Shown: in pieces, positions 13,221 through 20,751 of the stretch | Position numbering within the stretch: position 1 is the first letter of the stretch | Layout of the letters: every line of letters starts with the position of its first letter | Virus record (IMG/VR): IMGVR_UViG_3300042549_005375 | Location: 1-25,149 of that record | Length of the DNA stretch: 25,149 bases | Source of the DNA: a virus | Strand: one strand, 5' to 3' | Notes under the pieces: model-generated | The model's input: the letters and a program-made list of their open reading frames with translations, nothing else | Told to the model about the DNA's origin: nothing | Databases searched by the model: none | Translations under genes and position numbers: made by a program

Positions 13221-13509
13221 ATTCGTACATAAATGGGAGCACATCCTTGAGGATGTTGAAAAGAACAGAATACCTATAGAGTTTGTTAAAAAAATCGTTT
13301 TAAAACTGGAAGGTAAAAAACAACAAACAATCAATATAGAAAAATTGTTAGACCAAGGACTTGAGCCCGAGCAGGTTGAAGAAGCTATTAATACTAAATT
13401 AGTTGAAATGGATGATTTCATAATCACTATTGAATTTGTATTGAATATACGAAAAATAGCTGAGATAGTTCAACCTGAAACTGATAGAATTTTATCTAAT
13501 CTTAAATGA
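13210..13509 (+). CDS. Conserved T4-like phage protein of unknown function
   Basis: A 99-residue acidic helical protein (FVHKWEHILEDVEKNRIPIEFVKKIVLKLEGKKQ). I recall a near-identical N-terminal block in T4-like marine phages, again without function. It overlaps its neighbours on both sides, by 11 and 4 bases, and lies directly before frd, so it is probably in the same operon as the nucleotide-synthesis genes. Confidence 0.75.
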   Translation: MSPEFVHKWEHILEDVEKNRIPIEFVKKIVLKLEGKKQQTINIEKLLDQGLEPEQVEEAINTKLVEMDDFIITIEFVLNIRKIAEIVQPETDRILSNLK

Positions 13510-13961
13510 AAGCTATAGTAGCGTGCGATCCAAGTGGTGGGATCGGATATAAAAACAAATTACCTTGGACTCAACTTCAAGGTGATTTGCCTAGGTTTAA
13601 AAGTTTAACTGATGGTCAAGTTATAATAATGGGTAGGAATACTTGGTTAAGTTTGCCCAAAAAACCTTTACCTAACAGACTCAATATTATTGTGTCGAAC
13701 ACTAAACTTGATTTACCTGATGGGGCTATACAAACAAATAACATAAATCATTTTAAAAATTTTAACAATGGTTGGCTTATTGGTGGGGCAGGTTTAATAA
13801 CAAGCTGTTGGCATCTAATAGATACATTACATTTATCTAAGACTTATACCCAATACACTTGTGATACATACATAGACCTTGATAAAATACATCAACAATT
13901 CACACAGGAACAATCAACTATTTGTGAAGATCACAAATATGAAATTTGGAAAAGAAAATGA
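13506..13961 (+). CDS. frd: Dihydrofolate reductase
   Basis: This 151-residue protein reduces dihydrofolate to tetrahydrofolate with NADPH, recycling the cofactor used by thymidylate synthase. Family blocks are IVACDPSGGIGYKNKLPW at the N-terminus, DLPRFKSLTDGQVIIMGRNTW (NADPH-binding MGRxTW), LPNRLNIIVS, and WLIGGAGL. It is shorter than T4 Frd (193 residues) and close to bacterial enzymes (about 159). It overlaps both neighbours by four bases and directly precedes thymidylate synthase, the same order as T4 frd-td. Confidence 0.95.
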   Translation: MKAIVACDPSGGIGYKNKLPWTQLQGDLPRFKSLTDGQVIIMGRNTWLSLPKKPLPNRLNIIVSNTKLDLPDGAIQTNNINHFKNFNNGWLIGGAGLITSCWHLIDTLHLSKTYTQYTCDTYIDLDKIHQQFTQEQSTICEDHKYEIWKRK

Positions 13962-14806
13962 AAAAATATCATGATTTATGTGCAAAAATTCTAAAAGAAG
14001 GAGAACTGAGTAATGACCGAACTAATACTGGCACCTATCGTATTTTTGGCGCTAATCTTCGCTTTAATTTGCGTGAAGGATTCCCTGCCGTTACAACTAA
14101 GAAACTGGCTTGGAAAGCGGTTGTAAGCGAATTACTTTGGTTTATTGAGGGTAGTGGTGATGAACGCCGCCTACGAGAAATTCTTCATGGTGATCGCAAT
14201 AGTACTAAACCCACTATTTGGACTCCCAATGCTGAAGCAGATTATTGGAAGCCTAAAGCAATGTTCGAAGGTGATTTAGGTAAAATCTATGGCGTACAAT
14301 GGAGATCATGGGGACCTAGGATAGGTGAAAGAGTTGATCAACTTATCCTTCTGATCGAAGGATTAAAAAAAGATCCTACAGGTCGTAGACATATACTAAC
14401 AGCATGGAATCCTGGTGAGTTAGATCAAATGGCACTACCTCCATGCCATGTTATGTGCCAGTTTTTTGTAAGCAATGATAAAAAATTATCTTGTCACATG
14501 TATCAAAGAAGTGTAGATGTATTTTTAGGGTTACCTTTTAACATCGCATCTTACGCATTATTTACTCATATGATGGCACAGGTTTGTGATTATGAAGTAG
14601 GAGAATTAATTATTTCTACAGGTGATACACACATTTATTCAGACCATATAGAACAAGTCAAAGAACAAATGCGTCGTCCTATGTATCCTGAACCTGTATT
14701 AAAATTGAATCCTACAATAAAAGACATAGAAAAATTTACTATGACTGATGTAGAATTATTGGGATATCAGTCACATGACGCTATTAAGGCTAAAATGGCG
14801 GTATGA
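13958..14806 (+). CDS. td: Thymidylate synthase (ThyA type)
   Basis: A 282-residue ThyA-family enzyme that makes dTMP from dUMP with methylene-tetrahydrofolate. It shows the N-terminal DRTNTGTYRIFG, GFPAVTTKKLAWKAVVSELLWFIEGSG, IYGVQWRSWG, the catalytic Cys in LPPCH (C163), SCHMYQRSVDVFLGLPFNIASYA, and GDTHIYSDH near the end. All key blocks are intact, with no intron as found in T4 td. I used the ATG at 13958, which overlaps the DHFR stop by four bases, rather than a TTG 12 bases earlier. Confidence 0.97.
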   Translation: MKKYHDLCAKILKEGELSNDRTNTGTYRIFGANLRFNLREGFPAVTTKKLAWKAVVSELLWFIEGSGDERRLREILHGDRNSTKPTIWTPNAEADYWKPKAMFEGDLGKIYGVQWRSWGPRIGERVDQLILLIEGLKKDPTGRRHILTAWNPGELDQMALPPCHVMCQFFVSNDKKLSCHMYQRSVDVFLGLPFNIASYALFTHMMAQVCDYEVGELIISTGDTHIYSDHIEQVKEQMRRPMYPEPVLKLNPTIKDIEKFTMTDVELLGYQSHDAIKAKMAV

Positions 14807-15084
14807 AATATCATGTTAAGGTCATAGATGGTATACCAATAACATATTATACCATCGTTGTTTATAAATTTATGGTGAGCGATGTAGAAGACCCTGAAAT
14901 ATATGCCGCAGAACCTATACTGGAATGGCAGAATTCTGAAGCCGGAAAGTTTATTATGGAACACGCAACTGAAAAACCATCATATCATCGACATATAGAT
15001 CACCTGGCATATGGTTATAAATATGCCATTACAGCGACACTAAAAGAAACCGATTATACTTACTGGAATTTAAAGTACAAATGA
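14803..15084 (+). CDS. Conserved T4-like phage protein of unknown function
   Basis: A 93-residue protein: YHVKVIDGIPITYYTIVVYKFMVSDVEDPEIYAAEPILEWQ, then GKFIMEHATEKPSYHRH. I recall close relatives in T4-like cyanophages, function unknown. It overlaps thymidylate synthase and the SGNH-like gene by four bases each, so it is translated with them. Confidence 0.72.
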   Translation: MKYHVKVIDGIPITYYTIVVYKFMVSDVEDPEIYAAEPILEWQNSEAGKFIMEHATEKPSYHRHIDHLAYGYKYAITATLKETDYTYWNLKYK

Positions 15085-15800
15085 AAATATTAGTGACAGG
15101 TGGCTGTAGCTTTTCAGTAGCTAAATACGAATGTTGGCCGCATCATCTAGAAAACTACATAAAGCCTGAACAATCAATACATACTGGATTATCATGTCAA
15201 GGTAATGATTTGATTAGCAAGAAAGTTTTGCGACAGTTATTTGATATTGTTGAGAATCACAATACATCGGAATTATTAGTAGCTATAATGTGGTCAGGAC
15301 CTAACAGAAAAGCTATCTACATTGAAAACCCCCACAATGATTTGCCTAAAGTTAATGGTTGCCCAGATAATCCTACAGCGGTTGTAGAAAATTTGAATAA
15401 TTGGTATATACTAAATAGTAGAGACAGAGATATCAATCCAAAAGGACTAACAAATACATACTATAAATCTTTTTATTCTTTGGTAGAAAGTTATGTCAGT
15501 ACTTGTGAAAATATTCTGCGGGTTCAATGGTTCCTTCAAAAAGCTAATATAAATTATTTCATGACAACCTATACAGGTATGGTATTACCTAAAAAAATGC
15601 TAGAAATTTCAGAAGTAAATTATTTGTACAACCAAATAGATTTTAATTATTTTCTACCTGTTACAGGAGAATATGAATGGTGTATAGAACGATATGGGCC
15701 CTATCCCAATGAAGGTGATAATCACCCCACATCTCTTCAACATAAGAAGTTTACAGATGAAGTCATCATTCCATTTTTAAATAAGAAAAAATATATATGA
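15081..15800 (+). CDS. SGNH/GDSL-like hydrolase
   Basis: A 239-residue protein with a GGCSFS block at 7-12 (candidate nucleophile Ser), a CQGND segment near 39-43 (Gly and Asn of blocks II/III), and DNHPTSLQH near the C-terminus, typical of the Asp-x-x-His end of SGNH enzymes. These hydrolases act as esterases or acetyl-transfer enzymes on sugars and lipids. The next two genes encode nucleotide-sugar-type enzymes, so trimming or decorating a glycan is a reasonable guess (inference). Four-base overlaps on both sides. Confidence 0.75.
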   Translation: MKILVTGGCSFSVAKYECWPHHLENYIKPEQSIHTGLSCQGNDLISKKVLRQLFDIVENHNTSELLVAIMWSGPNRKAIYIENPHNDLPKVNGCPDNPTAVVENLNNWYILNSRDRDINPKGLTNTYYKSFYSLVESYVSTCENILRVQWFLQKANINYFMTTYTGMVLPKKMLEISEVNYLYNQIDFNYFLPVTGEYEWCIERYGPYPNEGDNHPTSLQHKKFTDEVIIPFLNKKKYI

Positions 15801-16777
15801 ACATTTTAGTAACAGGCGGATTAGGACTTATAGGACACAATGTAGTAGCCTATCTTGAAGAGTTAGGACATGAACCTGTTATATTAGATACTAAAACAGG
15901 ATATAATCAAACACCTCACGCTCATTTACACTATCTATTAGAATCCAGGTCGAAAAAAATCAAAACTAATCATGTGTATACATTTGATATAGTTACCAAA
16001 GGTGATATAGATTGGATAGATTGGATAATGAAAAAACATGACATAGAAATGGTAATTCATTTAGCAAGTTATCCTAGACAAAAATTAGTAAATATGGATC
16101 CTGCCAAAGCCAGTAGAGTTATGATTGAAGGTCTAATAAATGTGTTAGAAACAAGTAAGCGCAATAGAATTAAAAAGTTTGTATTCATTTCATCTTCTAT
16201 GGTATACGGTGATTTCAAAGATGATATTAAAGAAGATGCTATATGCAACCCTCAAGGACAATATGGTATCCTTAAATTAGCAGGAGAAATGCTAGTCAAG
16301 GACTATGGTAGAGCATCTGATTTAAAATATACTATTATTAGACCTAGTGCTGTATATGGACCATTAGATGTTGAAGATCGTGTAGTTGCAAAATTCATTT
16401 TAAATGCAATGGCTGATGGTGTGTTAAAAGTTAACGGTGCAAACGAATCATTAGATTTTACATATGTAGATGATGCTGCCAAGGGTATTGTAACCGCCGC
16501 GCTATCTGATAACACAAATAATAAAACTTATAACATCACAAAAAGTCATAGCCATACTTTACTTGATGCTGCCAAATTAGCAATTAAGATTGTGGGTAAA
16601 GGCAATATAGAAGTTAACGAAAAGGATTTAGATTTCCCCAGTCGTGGCGCACTAAATATTGATGCAGCTAAAAAAGACTTTGGCTATGATCCTAAAATCG
16701 ATGTAGAGGAAGGTTTTGAAAACTATTACAAGTGGCTACAAAATTCCCCATTTTGGGTTAGCAAGGCAATACGCTAA
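15797..16777 (+). CDS. NAD-dependent epimerase/dehydratase (extended SDR)
   Basis: A 326-residue extended short-chain dehydrogenase of the UDP-glucose epimerase group. It has a Rossmann fold with TGGLGLIG at 6-13, HLASYPRQ near 88-95, FISSSMVYG at 130-138 (catalytic Ser), and Y156-G-I-L-K160 (YxxxK). YTIIRPSAVYGPLD and FTYVDDAAKGI are the usual later blocks. Substrate unknown, probably a nucleotide sugar. The 3' end overlaps the next gene by 62 bases in another frame. Confidence 0.92.
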   Translation: MNILVTGGLGLIGHNVVAYLEELGHEPVILDTKTGYNQTPHAHLHYLLESRSKKIKTNHVYTFDIVTKGDIDWIDWIMKKHDIEMVIHLASYPRQKLVNMDPAKASRVMIEGLINVLETSKRNRIKKFVFISSSMVYGDFKDDIKEDAICNPQGQYGILKLAGEMLVKDYGRASDLKYTIIRPSAVYGPLDVEDRVVAKFILNAMADGVLKVNGANESLDFTYVDDAAKGIVTAALSDNTNNKTYNITKSHSHTLLDAAKLAIKIVGKGNIEVNEKDLDFPSRGALNIDAAKKDFGYDPKIDVEEGFENYYKWLQNSPFWVSKAIR

Positions 16778-17807
16778 ACTTAAAGATGAATTGTTAAGTG
16801 CCACAGACTCAGCACTTAAAGATGGTATTCTAGTCGGCGGCCATTACACAAGTACATTTGAAGATTGGCTAGGACAAAAAACAAAAACAAAATACGCACT
16901 TACCGTACATAGTGGCTCACAAGCATTAGAAATAATTGCTAGATTCAGAGCCCATCAATACGATAAAATTAGACCTAACGCCAGAAAAAAAGAAATAGCC
17001 TTAATACCTAATATTACATATCCTGCAACATTAAACTCATTCATTCAAGCAGGATGGAAAATAGAAATATGCGATACTAATAATAAAGGTATATTAGATT
17101 ATGAACAGGCTGAGGGAGGAAGCGAATACATATTATGTCTAGTGGGATTATATGGCGCTAAACCTCATCACGATAAAGAAGTAGCACATTCACATGTAAT
17201 AATTGATGGGGCACAGCATTGGTTAGTTGCTGACGGTAATGTAGGATTGGGTATGACAATTTCATTTGACCCTACTAAAAATTTACCTAGTAGTGGCAAT
17301 GGTGGTGCAATCGTAACGAATAATCAAGATTTATACAACTATGCTAGATTGTACCGAGATAATTGTAGGGGTAGTTATGAATTTTCAGGTACTAATAGTA
17401 AGATGAGTGAACAAGATTGTGCTCAAATTTTAGTCAGAACTAATTATATAGATGAATGGCAAAATCGTAGGAAGCAAATCAATAATTATTATTTGGATAG
17501 TTTTAAAAATCTACCTATAAAATGTCTTAGCGAAGACATAGAGGAACATTCATATCAAAAATTTGTTATCTATACAGAAAATAGAGATGCTTTAAAGAGC
17601 CATTTGAAAGATATGAGTATCGAAGCAAAAATTCACTATAAGCAAACATTGAGTGAATTGCCACTTGCTAGAAGCATGGTTAAACCTGATTTATTGAGCG
17701 TAAGTATAATGTTAGTGAGGGGCGTATTAAGCTTACCTATATATCCTGAGATTACTGATAGTGAAGTAGAAATAGTTTCAACAGCGATTAAAAACTTCTA
17801 TGTATAA
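16716..17807 (+). CDS. DegT/DnrJ/EryC1-type sugar aminotransferase
   Basis: A 363-residue PLP-dependent enzyme. KIPHFGLARQY near the N-terminus is the usual opening of the family; then come HSGSQALEI (phosphate-binding loop), IIDGAQHW with D165, and SFDPTKNL with the PLP lysine K188, followed by GNGGAIVTN. It probably aminates a keto-sugar nucleotide made with the neighbouring epimerase. The TTG at 16716 is preferred because the conserved KIPHFGL block begins within nine codons of it and AGAGGAAGG ends just two bases upstream. The resulting 62-base overlap with the epimerase gene is unusual. Confidence 0.88.
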   Translation: MKTITSGYKIPHFGLARQYAKLKDELLSATDSALKDGILVGGHYTSTFEDWLGQKTKTKYALTVHSGSQALEIIARFRAHQYDKIRPNARKKEIALIPNITYPATLNSFIQAGWKIEICDTNNKGILDYEQAEGGSEYILCLVGLYGAKPHHDKEVAHSHVIIDGAQHWLVADGNVGLGMTISFDPTKNLPSSGNGGAIVTNNQDLYNYARLYRDNCRGSYEFSGTNSKMSEQDCAQILVRTNYIDEWQNRRKQINNYYLDSFKNLPIKCLSEDIEEHSYQKFVIYTENRDALKSHLKDMSIEAKIHYKQTLSELPLARSMVKPDLLSVSIMLVRGVLSLPIYPEITDSEVEIVSTAIKNFYV

Positions 17808-17810
17808 ATA
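17803..17810 (+). promoter_or_regulatory. T4-type late promoter motif (TATAAATA)
   Basis: TATAAATA matches the T4 late -10 octamer exactly and lies five bases before the ATG at 17816, so transcription would start at or next to the start codon. It precedes the spanin-like pair, as expected for late expression. Confidence 0.65.
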
Positions 17811-17815
17811 AGTAT

Positions 17816-18316
17816 ATGTGGATATTAGAATTTCAAACTTGGATATACCATATTATACTAGCAATAGGAATAATAGGTACCCTAGCAGGCTTTGTGCTAA
17901 ACTTTATACCTTTCATTAAACAATATTCTTTGCCTATACAAGTCATAAGTGTACTAATATTAACTTTGGGTGTATATTTAGAAGGTGGGTTAGCAGTTAA
18001 AAAAGAATTTGAAATGCGAGTAGCTGATCTTAAAGTAAAAATAGCTGAAGCACAAGTACAAAGTGAAAAAATTAATACAGTAGTAGCAACAAAAGTGATA
18101 ACTAATAGAGAAGTAGTAAAAGAAAAAGGTGAGACCGTTACTAAATATATTGATCGTGAAATTGTAAAATACAATGATAAATGTGAAATACCTAAAGAAG
18201 TTATTGTTGTGCATAACGCAGCCGCACAAAACAAGTCAATAGATGAAGTACTAACTCCTAATACACAGATAGATACCAAAGATCATAATAGTGCTGCATT
18301 GAGGTCTTCAAAATGA
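17816..18316 (+). CDS. Inner-membrane protein, candidate i-spanin
   Basis: A 166-residue protein with two hydrophobic segments at about residues 10-32 and 38-60, followed by a long charged coiled-coil stretch (about 61-120) and a hydrophilic tail. The next gene encodes a small lipoprotein and overlaps by four bases. Together they fit an inner-membrane/outer-membrane spanin pair (Rz/Rz1-like) that fuses the two membranes at lysis. Classical i-spanins have one membrane segment, so two is unusual. Another envelope role cannot be excluded. Confidence 0.65.
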   Translation: MWILEFQTWIYHIILAIGIIGTLAGFVLNFIPFIKQYSLPIQVISVLILTLGVYLEGGLAVKKEFEMRVADLKVKIAEAQVQSEKINTVVATKVITNREVVKEKGETVTKYIDREIVKYNDKCEIPKEVIVVHNAAAQNKSIDEVLTPNTQIDTKDHNSAALRSSK

Positions 18317-18582
18317 GAATGCTTCTAATTGTAGCTTTGTTTATTATTGCAGGATGTACTACACCAGTGCCAGTTACATCATCTTTTCCTACCCCACCTC
18401 AAGTATTAATGGAACAGTGTGGTCCCCTGCAAACGATAGATAAAGAAACAGTGTTACTCAGTGAGTTTTTACAAACCGTAAGAACTAACTATGAAAAATA
18501 TCATAATTGTTCAGACCTAGTCAAAGAATGGCAAGAATGGTTCAATCAGCAAAAAGCAATTTACGATAAGTTAAATAAGTGA
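18313..18582 (+). CDS. Small outer-membrane lipoprotein, candidate o-spanin
   Basis: An 89-residue precursor with a short signal peptide and the lipobox IAGC (lipidated Cys at 15), followed by Thr-Thr-Pro. The mature part is about 75 residues with a proline-rich start and a helical C-terminal half. The four-base overlap with a coiled-coil membrane protein gene is the common order of spanin pairs. The lipobox implies a host with an outer membrane. Confidence 0.7.
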   Translation: MRMLLIVALFIIAGCTTPVPVTSSFPTPPQVLMEQCGPLQTIDKETVLLSEFLQTVRTNYEKYHNCSDLVKEWQEWFNQQKAIYDKLNK

Positions 18583-18604
18583 ACTTATAAAACAAACTAC
18601 TCAA

Positions 18605-18612
18605 GATAAATA
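18605..18612 (+). promoter_or_regulatory. Late promoter motif variant (GATAAATA)
   Basis: AAGATAAATACT here matches the sequence before the long reading frame at 22326 in the same context. It lies 24 bases before the ATG at 18637 and within the loop of a weak inverted repeat (CTCAAGA / TCTTGGG). Confidence 0.55.
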
Positions 18613-18636
18613 CTAATACTCTTGGGAATCCCGCAT

Positions 18637-19182
18637 ATGTCACAACAACAGCAAGAAGTTATTAATATTGGCGCTTTACCTAATGATGGTCAAGGTGACC
18701 CGTTACGAGTTGCCTTTCAGAAAATAAATAATAATTTCGCTAAATTATTCTCTACTGATTCATATACATCAGAAGCATATTCTGTAGGTTTAACTCCACT
18801 ACAAGTTATTTGGGAACGCCCTGTTAGTAGTTTTACACAGGCACTAATTCAAGTAGATTCTAGTAATCCTAACAACCAAGATAGCCAAAATATAACTATA
18901 AATGCTGCTATTACTAATAACTTTGACAATGTAAAATGGACAGGTCATAGTACGCTATTTAATGGAACTCCATGCACAAGGTATGAAATGGATGTGTTTG
19001 AGGGTAATGTGAGATTAATGGTTAATCCACTGCAAGATATTACATTATTTCACTTTATCGCCGCACAAGTCACATTCTATATAGCAGATCAAAATCCTGG
19101 CCTAGCCATAAGCTTGAATGGATATCCTGCTGATAATTTACTATCTACAGAAAACGAATTAGTCTTATCGACACAGCAATAA
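18637..19182 (+). CDS. Probable virion structural protein (tail/neck type)
   Basis: A 181-residue protein whose N-terminal INIGALPNDGQGDPLRVAFQKINNNFAKLF is a motif repeated in many T4-like tail, fibre and neck proteins (G-x-x-P-N-D-G-x-G-D-x-L-R-x-A-F). The rest looks beta-rich and fits a small virion component. I chose the ATG at 18637 over a TTG at 18622 because MSQQQQEV directly precedes the motif; no good Shine-Dalgarno sequence is present. It is in the late region between the spanin-like pair and the capsid-targeted proteins. Confidence 0.7.
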   Translation: MSQQQQEVINIGALPNDGQGDPLRVAFQKINNNFAKLFSTDSYTSEAYSVGLTPLQVIWERPVSSFTQALIQVDSSNPNNQDSQNITINAAITNNFDNVKWTGHSTLFNGTPCTRYEMDVFEGNVRLMVNPLQDITLFHFIAAQVTFYIADQNPGLAISLNGYPADNLLSTENELVLSTQQ

Positions 19183-19183
19183 T

Positions 19184-19585
19184 ATGAGAGCCAGAGAATT
19201 TATTACAGAAAGTAAGTTAGAGGGTATGCATGATTACCTGCAAATGGCAGCAGATTCATTACCTCTAGCCTATATTATTCCTGAATTAAAAAATCAAGAT
19301 TTCTATGATTTATATAGATTTGGTGTTGCTATAGCAGATGTTAGAGGTACATCTGGTAATGACAATGTTCAAAATAAATTTAAGCCTGAATTTGAAGCTG
19401 AAAGTAGTTGGGGAGAAAATCAAATTGTAGTCAGTTATGATCCCAGTATTGGCAAAGTAATAGATGCTGCACTTAAGAAAGTTAATAAATCAGGTAAAAA
19501 ACAAGTAGCCAATACAAGTAGTGATGAAATGTCTGACACAAATAAGGGATCCCCGCTAAAACCTTTTAAGGGGTATAAACGATGA
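19184..19585 (+). CDS. Candidate internal head protein 1 with capsid-targeting N-terminus
   Basis: A 133-residue protein that starts MRAREFITES. This closely resembles the T4 capsid-targeting sequence MKTYQEFIAE, which directs internal proteins into the prohead and is cut after Glu by the prohead protease. Here ITE|S would be the cut. The C-terminal 16 residues (DTNKGSPLKPFKGYKR) are shared with the next gene. The middle is hydrophilic and unlike anything I know. It starts one base after the previous stop and overlaps the next gene by four bases. Confidence 0.75.
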   Translation: MRAREFITESKLEGMHDYLQMAADSLPLAYIIPELKNQDFYDLYRFGVAIADVRGTSGNDNVQNKFKPEFEAESSWGENQIVVSYDPSIGKVIDAALKKVNKSGKKQVANTSSDEMSDTNKGSPLKPFKGYKR

Positions 19586-19956
19586 GAGCCAGGGAGTTTA
19601 TGCTAGAGAGCAAAGTTGGTCAGATAACTCCACACCAGCAGCAATCTACCCGTGGGTTAAATGTTTTTTCAAAGAAGCTGGACAGTTATGATAGACTGTA
19701 TGATTTAAATCGTTTAATGATGGCTGTTGCCTGTAGTGATGGTGTTAACCCAATTGATATGAGTGCTGAAAGTTGGGTAGGAAAACATAATACAGCACAT
19801 GCTTATACTAAAGAAGAACAGGATATGCTTTCAATGGCATATAAGGCGGCGGGACTTGAAAATAAAGATTTAAATAATGGCGATTTGGATAGTGAAGAAC
19901 TTGCTGATACAAATAAACAAAGTCCTGTAAAACCGTTTAAGGGCTACAAAAAATAA
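19582..19956 (+). CDS. Candidate internal head protein 2 with capsid-targeting N-terminus
   Basis: A 124-residue protein starting MRAREFMLES, with the same targeting-like first six residues as its neighbour and a possible cut at MLE|S. It ends ADTNKQSPVKPFKGYKK, almost the same tail as the preceding protein, while the central 90 residues differ. The two genes look like a duplicated frame with exchanged cores, as in T4 internal proteins. It overlaps the preceding gene by four bases (ATGA). Confidence 0.75.
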   Translation: MRAREFMLESKVGQITPHQQQSTRGLNVFSKKLDSYDRLYDLNRLMMAVACSDGVNPIDMSAESWVGKHNTAHAYTKEEQDMLSMAYKAAGLENKDLNNGDLDSEELADTNKQSPVKPFKGYKK

Positions 19957-19962
19957 TTCGTT

Positions 19963-20003
19963 AGTCTTATATAGCAATAAGTAATACTATTACCTATAGG
20001 ACT
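19963..20003 (+). other. Structured intergenic inverted repeats
   Basis: AGTCTTATA at 19963-19971 can pair with TATAGGACT at 19995-20003 (one G-U pair), and an inner GTAAT/ATTAC pair lies at 19981-19993. No T-tract follows, so it is not a standard terminator. It ends 11 bases before the methyltransferase start. Confidence 0.4.
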
Positions 20004-20014
20004 TCAATTACACC

Positions 20015-20710
20015 ATGTTAGATATCAATAAAGTATTCGACCCCATCAAAATTAGATTTTACCAAGAGTGGCTTTATGCCAATCATCTTTATGATGAGGG
20101 AGATAGTGAGTATCACAAAACTCTTACAGTAGAAGCAATTGACAGACATATAGTTCCACTAAAATTATCCAAAGACGCAAGAATTTTAGATATTGGATGT
20201 GGCCCAGGATATTTCTTAGATGGCATGAAAGAACGGGGTTATACTAATGTAGCAGGTATTACATTATCCCAACAAGATATTGATTTATGCAAAAGCAAAG
20301 GTCATACCGTAGAACAATATGATATTAGCTTTTTACCCCAGCATAAAGGATATAGTGATGAAAGTGTAGATTTTATTTTCTTGCGTCATGCACTAGAACA
20401 TAGTCCTTATCCAATTTTTTCACTAATAGAATATAATCGTGTATTAAAACAATATGGTAAAATATTCATAGAAGTTCCAGCACCTGACTGCGAGCGCAAA
20501 CATGAATGGAATAGCAATCATTATAGCATCTTAGGTTCAGAACAATTAGCTGCATTATTAGTAAGAACAGGTTTTAGAATTGATTATTTCAATTTACTAG
20601 AATTTGATGTAGATATTAAAGATCCAAATAATAATGATAAAGTTACTAAATCAAAAGAAAAATTTTATGTAGTTATGGCTACTAAAGAAAAGCCACTTGA
20701 TATAAAGTAA
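20015..20710 (+). CDS. SAM-dependent methyltransferase (class I)
   Basis: A 231-residue protein with the SAM-binding motif I ILDIGCGPGYF at 57-67, an acidic residue loop further on, VDFIFLRHALEHSPYP (UbiE/Methyltransf_11-type motif), and LKQYGKIFIEVPAP. Substrate unknown; small molecules, sugars or lipids are typical for this group. It stands alone between the candidate internal-protein genes and terL. The leader contains inverted repeats and only a weak AGGAC site. Confidence 0.85.
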   Translation: MLDINKVFDPIKIRFYQEWLYANHLYDEGDSEYHKTLTVEAIDRHIVPLKLSKDARILDIGCGPGYFLDGMKERGYTNVAGITLSQQDIDLCKSKGHTVEQYDISFLPQHKGYSDESVDFIFLRHALEHSPYPIFSLIEYNRVLKQYGKIFIEVPAPDCERKHEWNSNHYSILGSEQLAALLVRTGFRIDYFNLLEFDVDIKDPNNNDKVTKSKEKFYVVMATKEKPLDIK

Positions 20711-20724
20711 AAATTAAAACTGAA

Positions 20725-20750
20725 ATTGGTATTTTATACTAAATACCAAT
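20725..20750 (+). promoter_or_regulatory. Perfect 10-bp inverted repeat before terL, with late promoter motif
   Basis: ATTGGTATTT at 20725-20734 and AAATACCAAT at 20741-20750 flank the loop TATACT. The loop and 3' arm together contain CTAAATA (20739-20745), a late-promoter-like motif. The repeat ends one base before the terL ATG at 20752. Confidence 0.7.
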
Positions 20751-20751
20751 T

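Noticed and set aside
17833-18279. Minus-strand frame of 148 codons
   Set aside because: It is the shadow of the coiled-coil membrane protein; Ser- and Thr-rich composition is what the reverse of that sequence gives.
18595-20014. A small terminase or prohead protease gene next to terL
   Set aside because: None of the genes upstream shows a helix-turn-helix small terminase pattern or protease motifs. They may lie outside the window.
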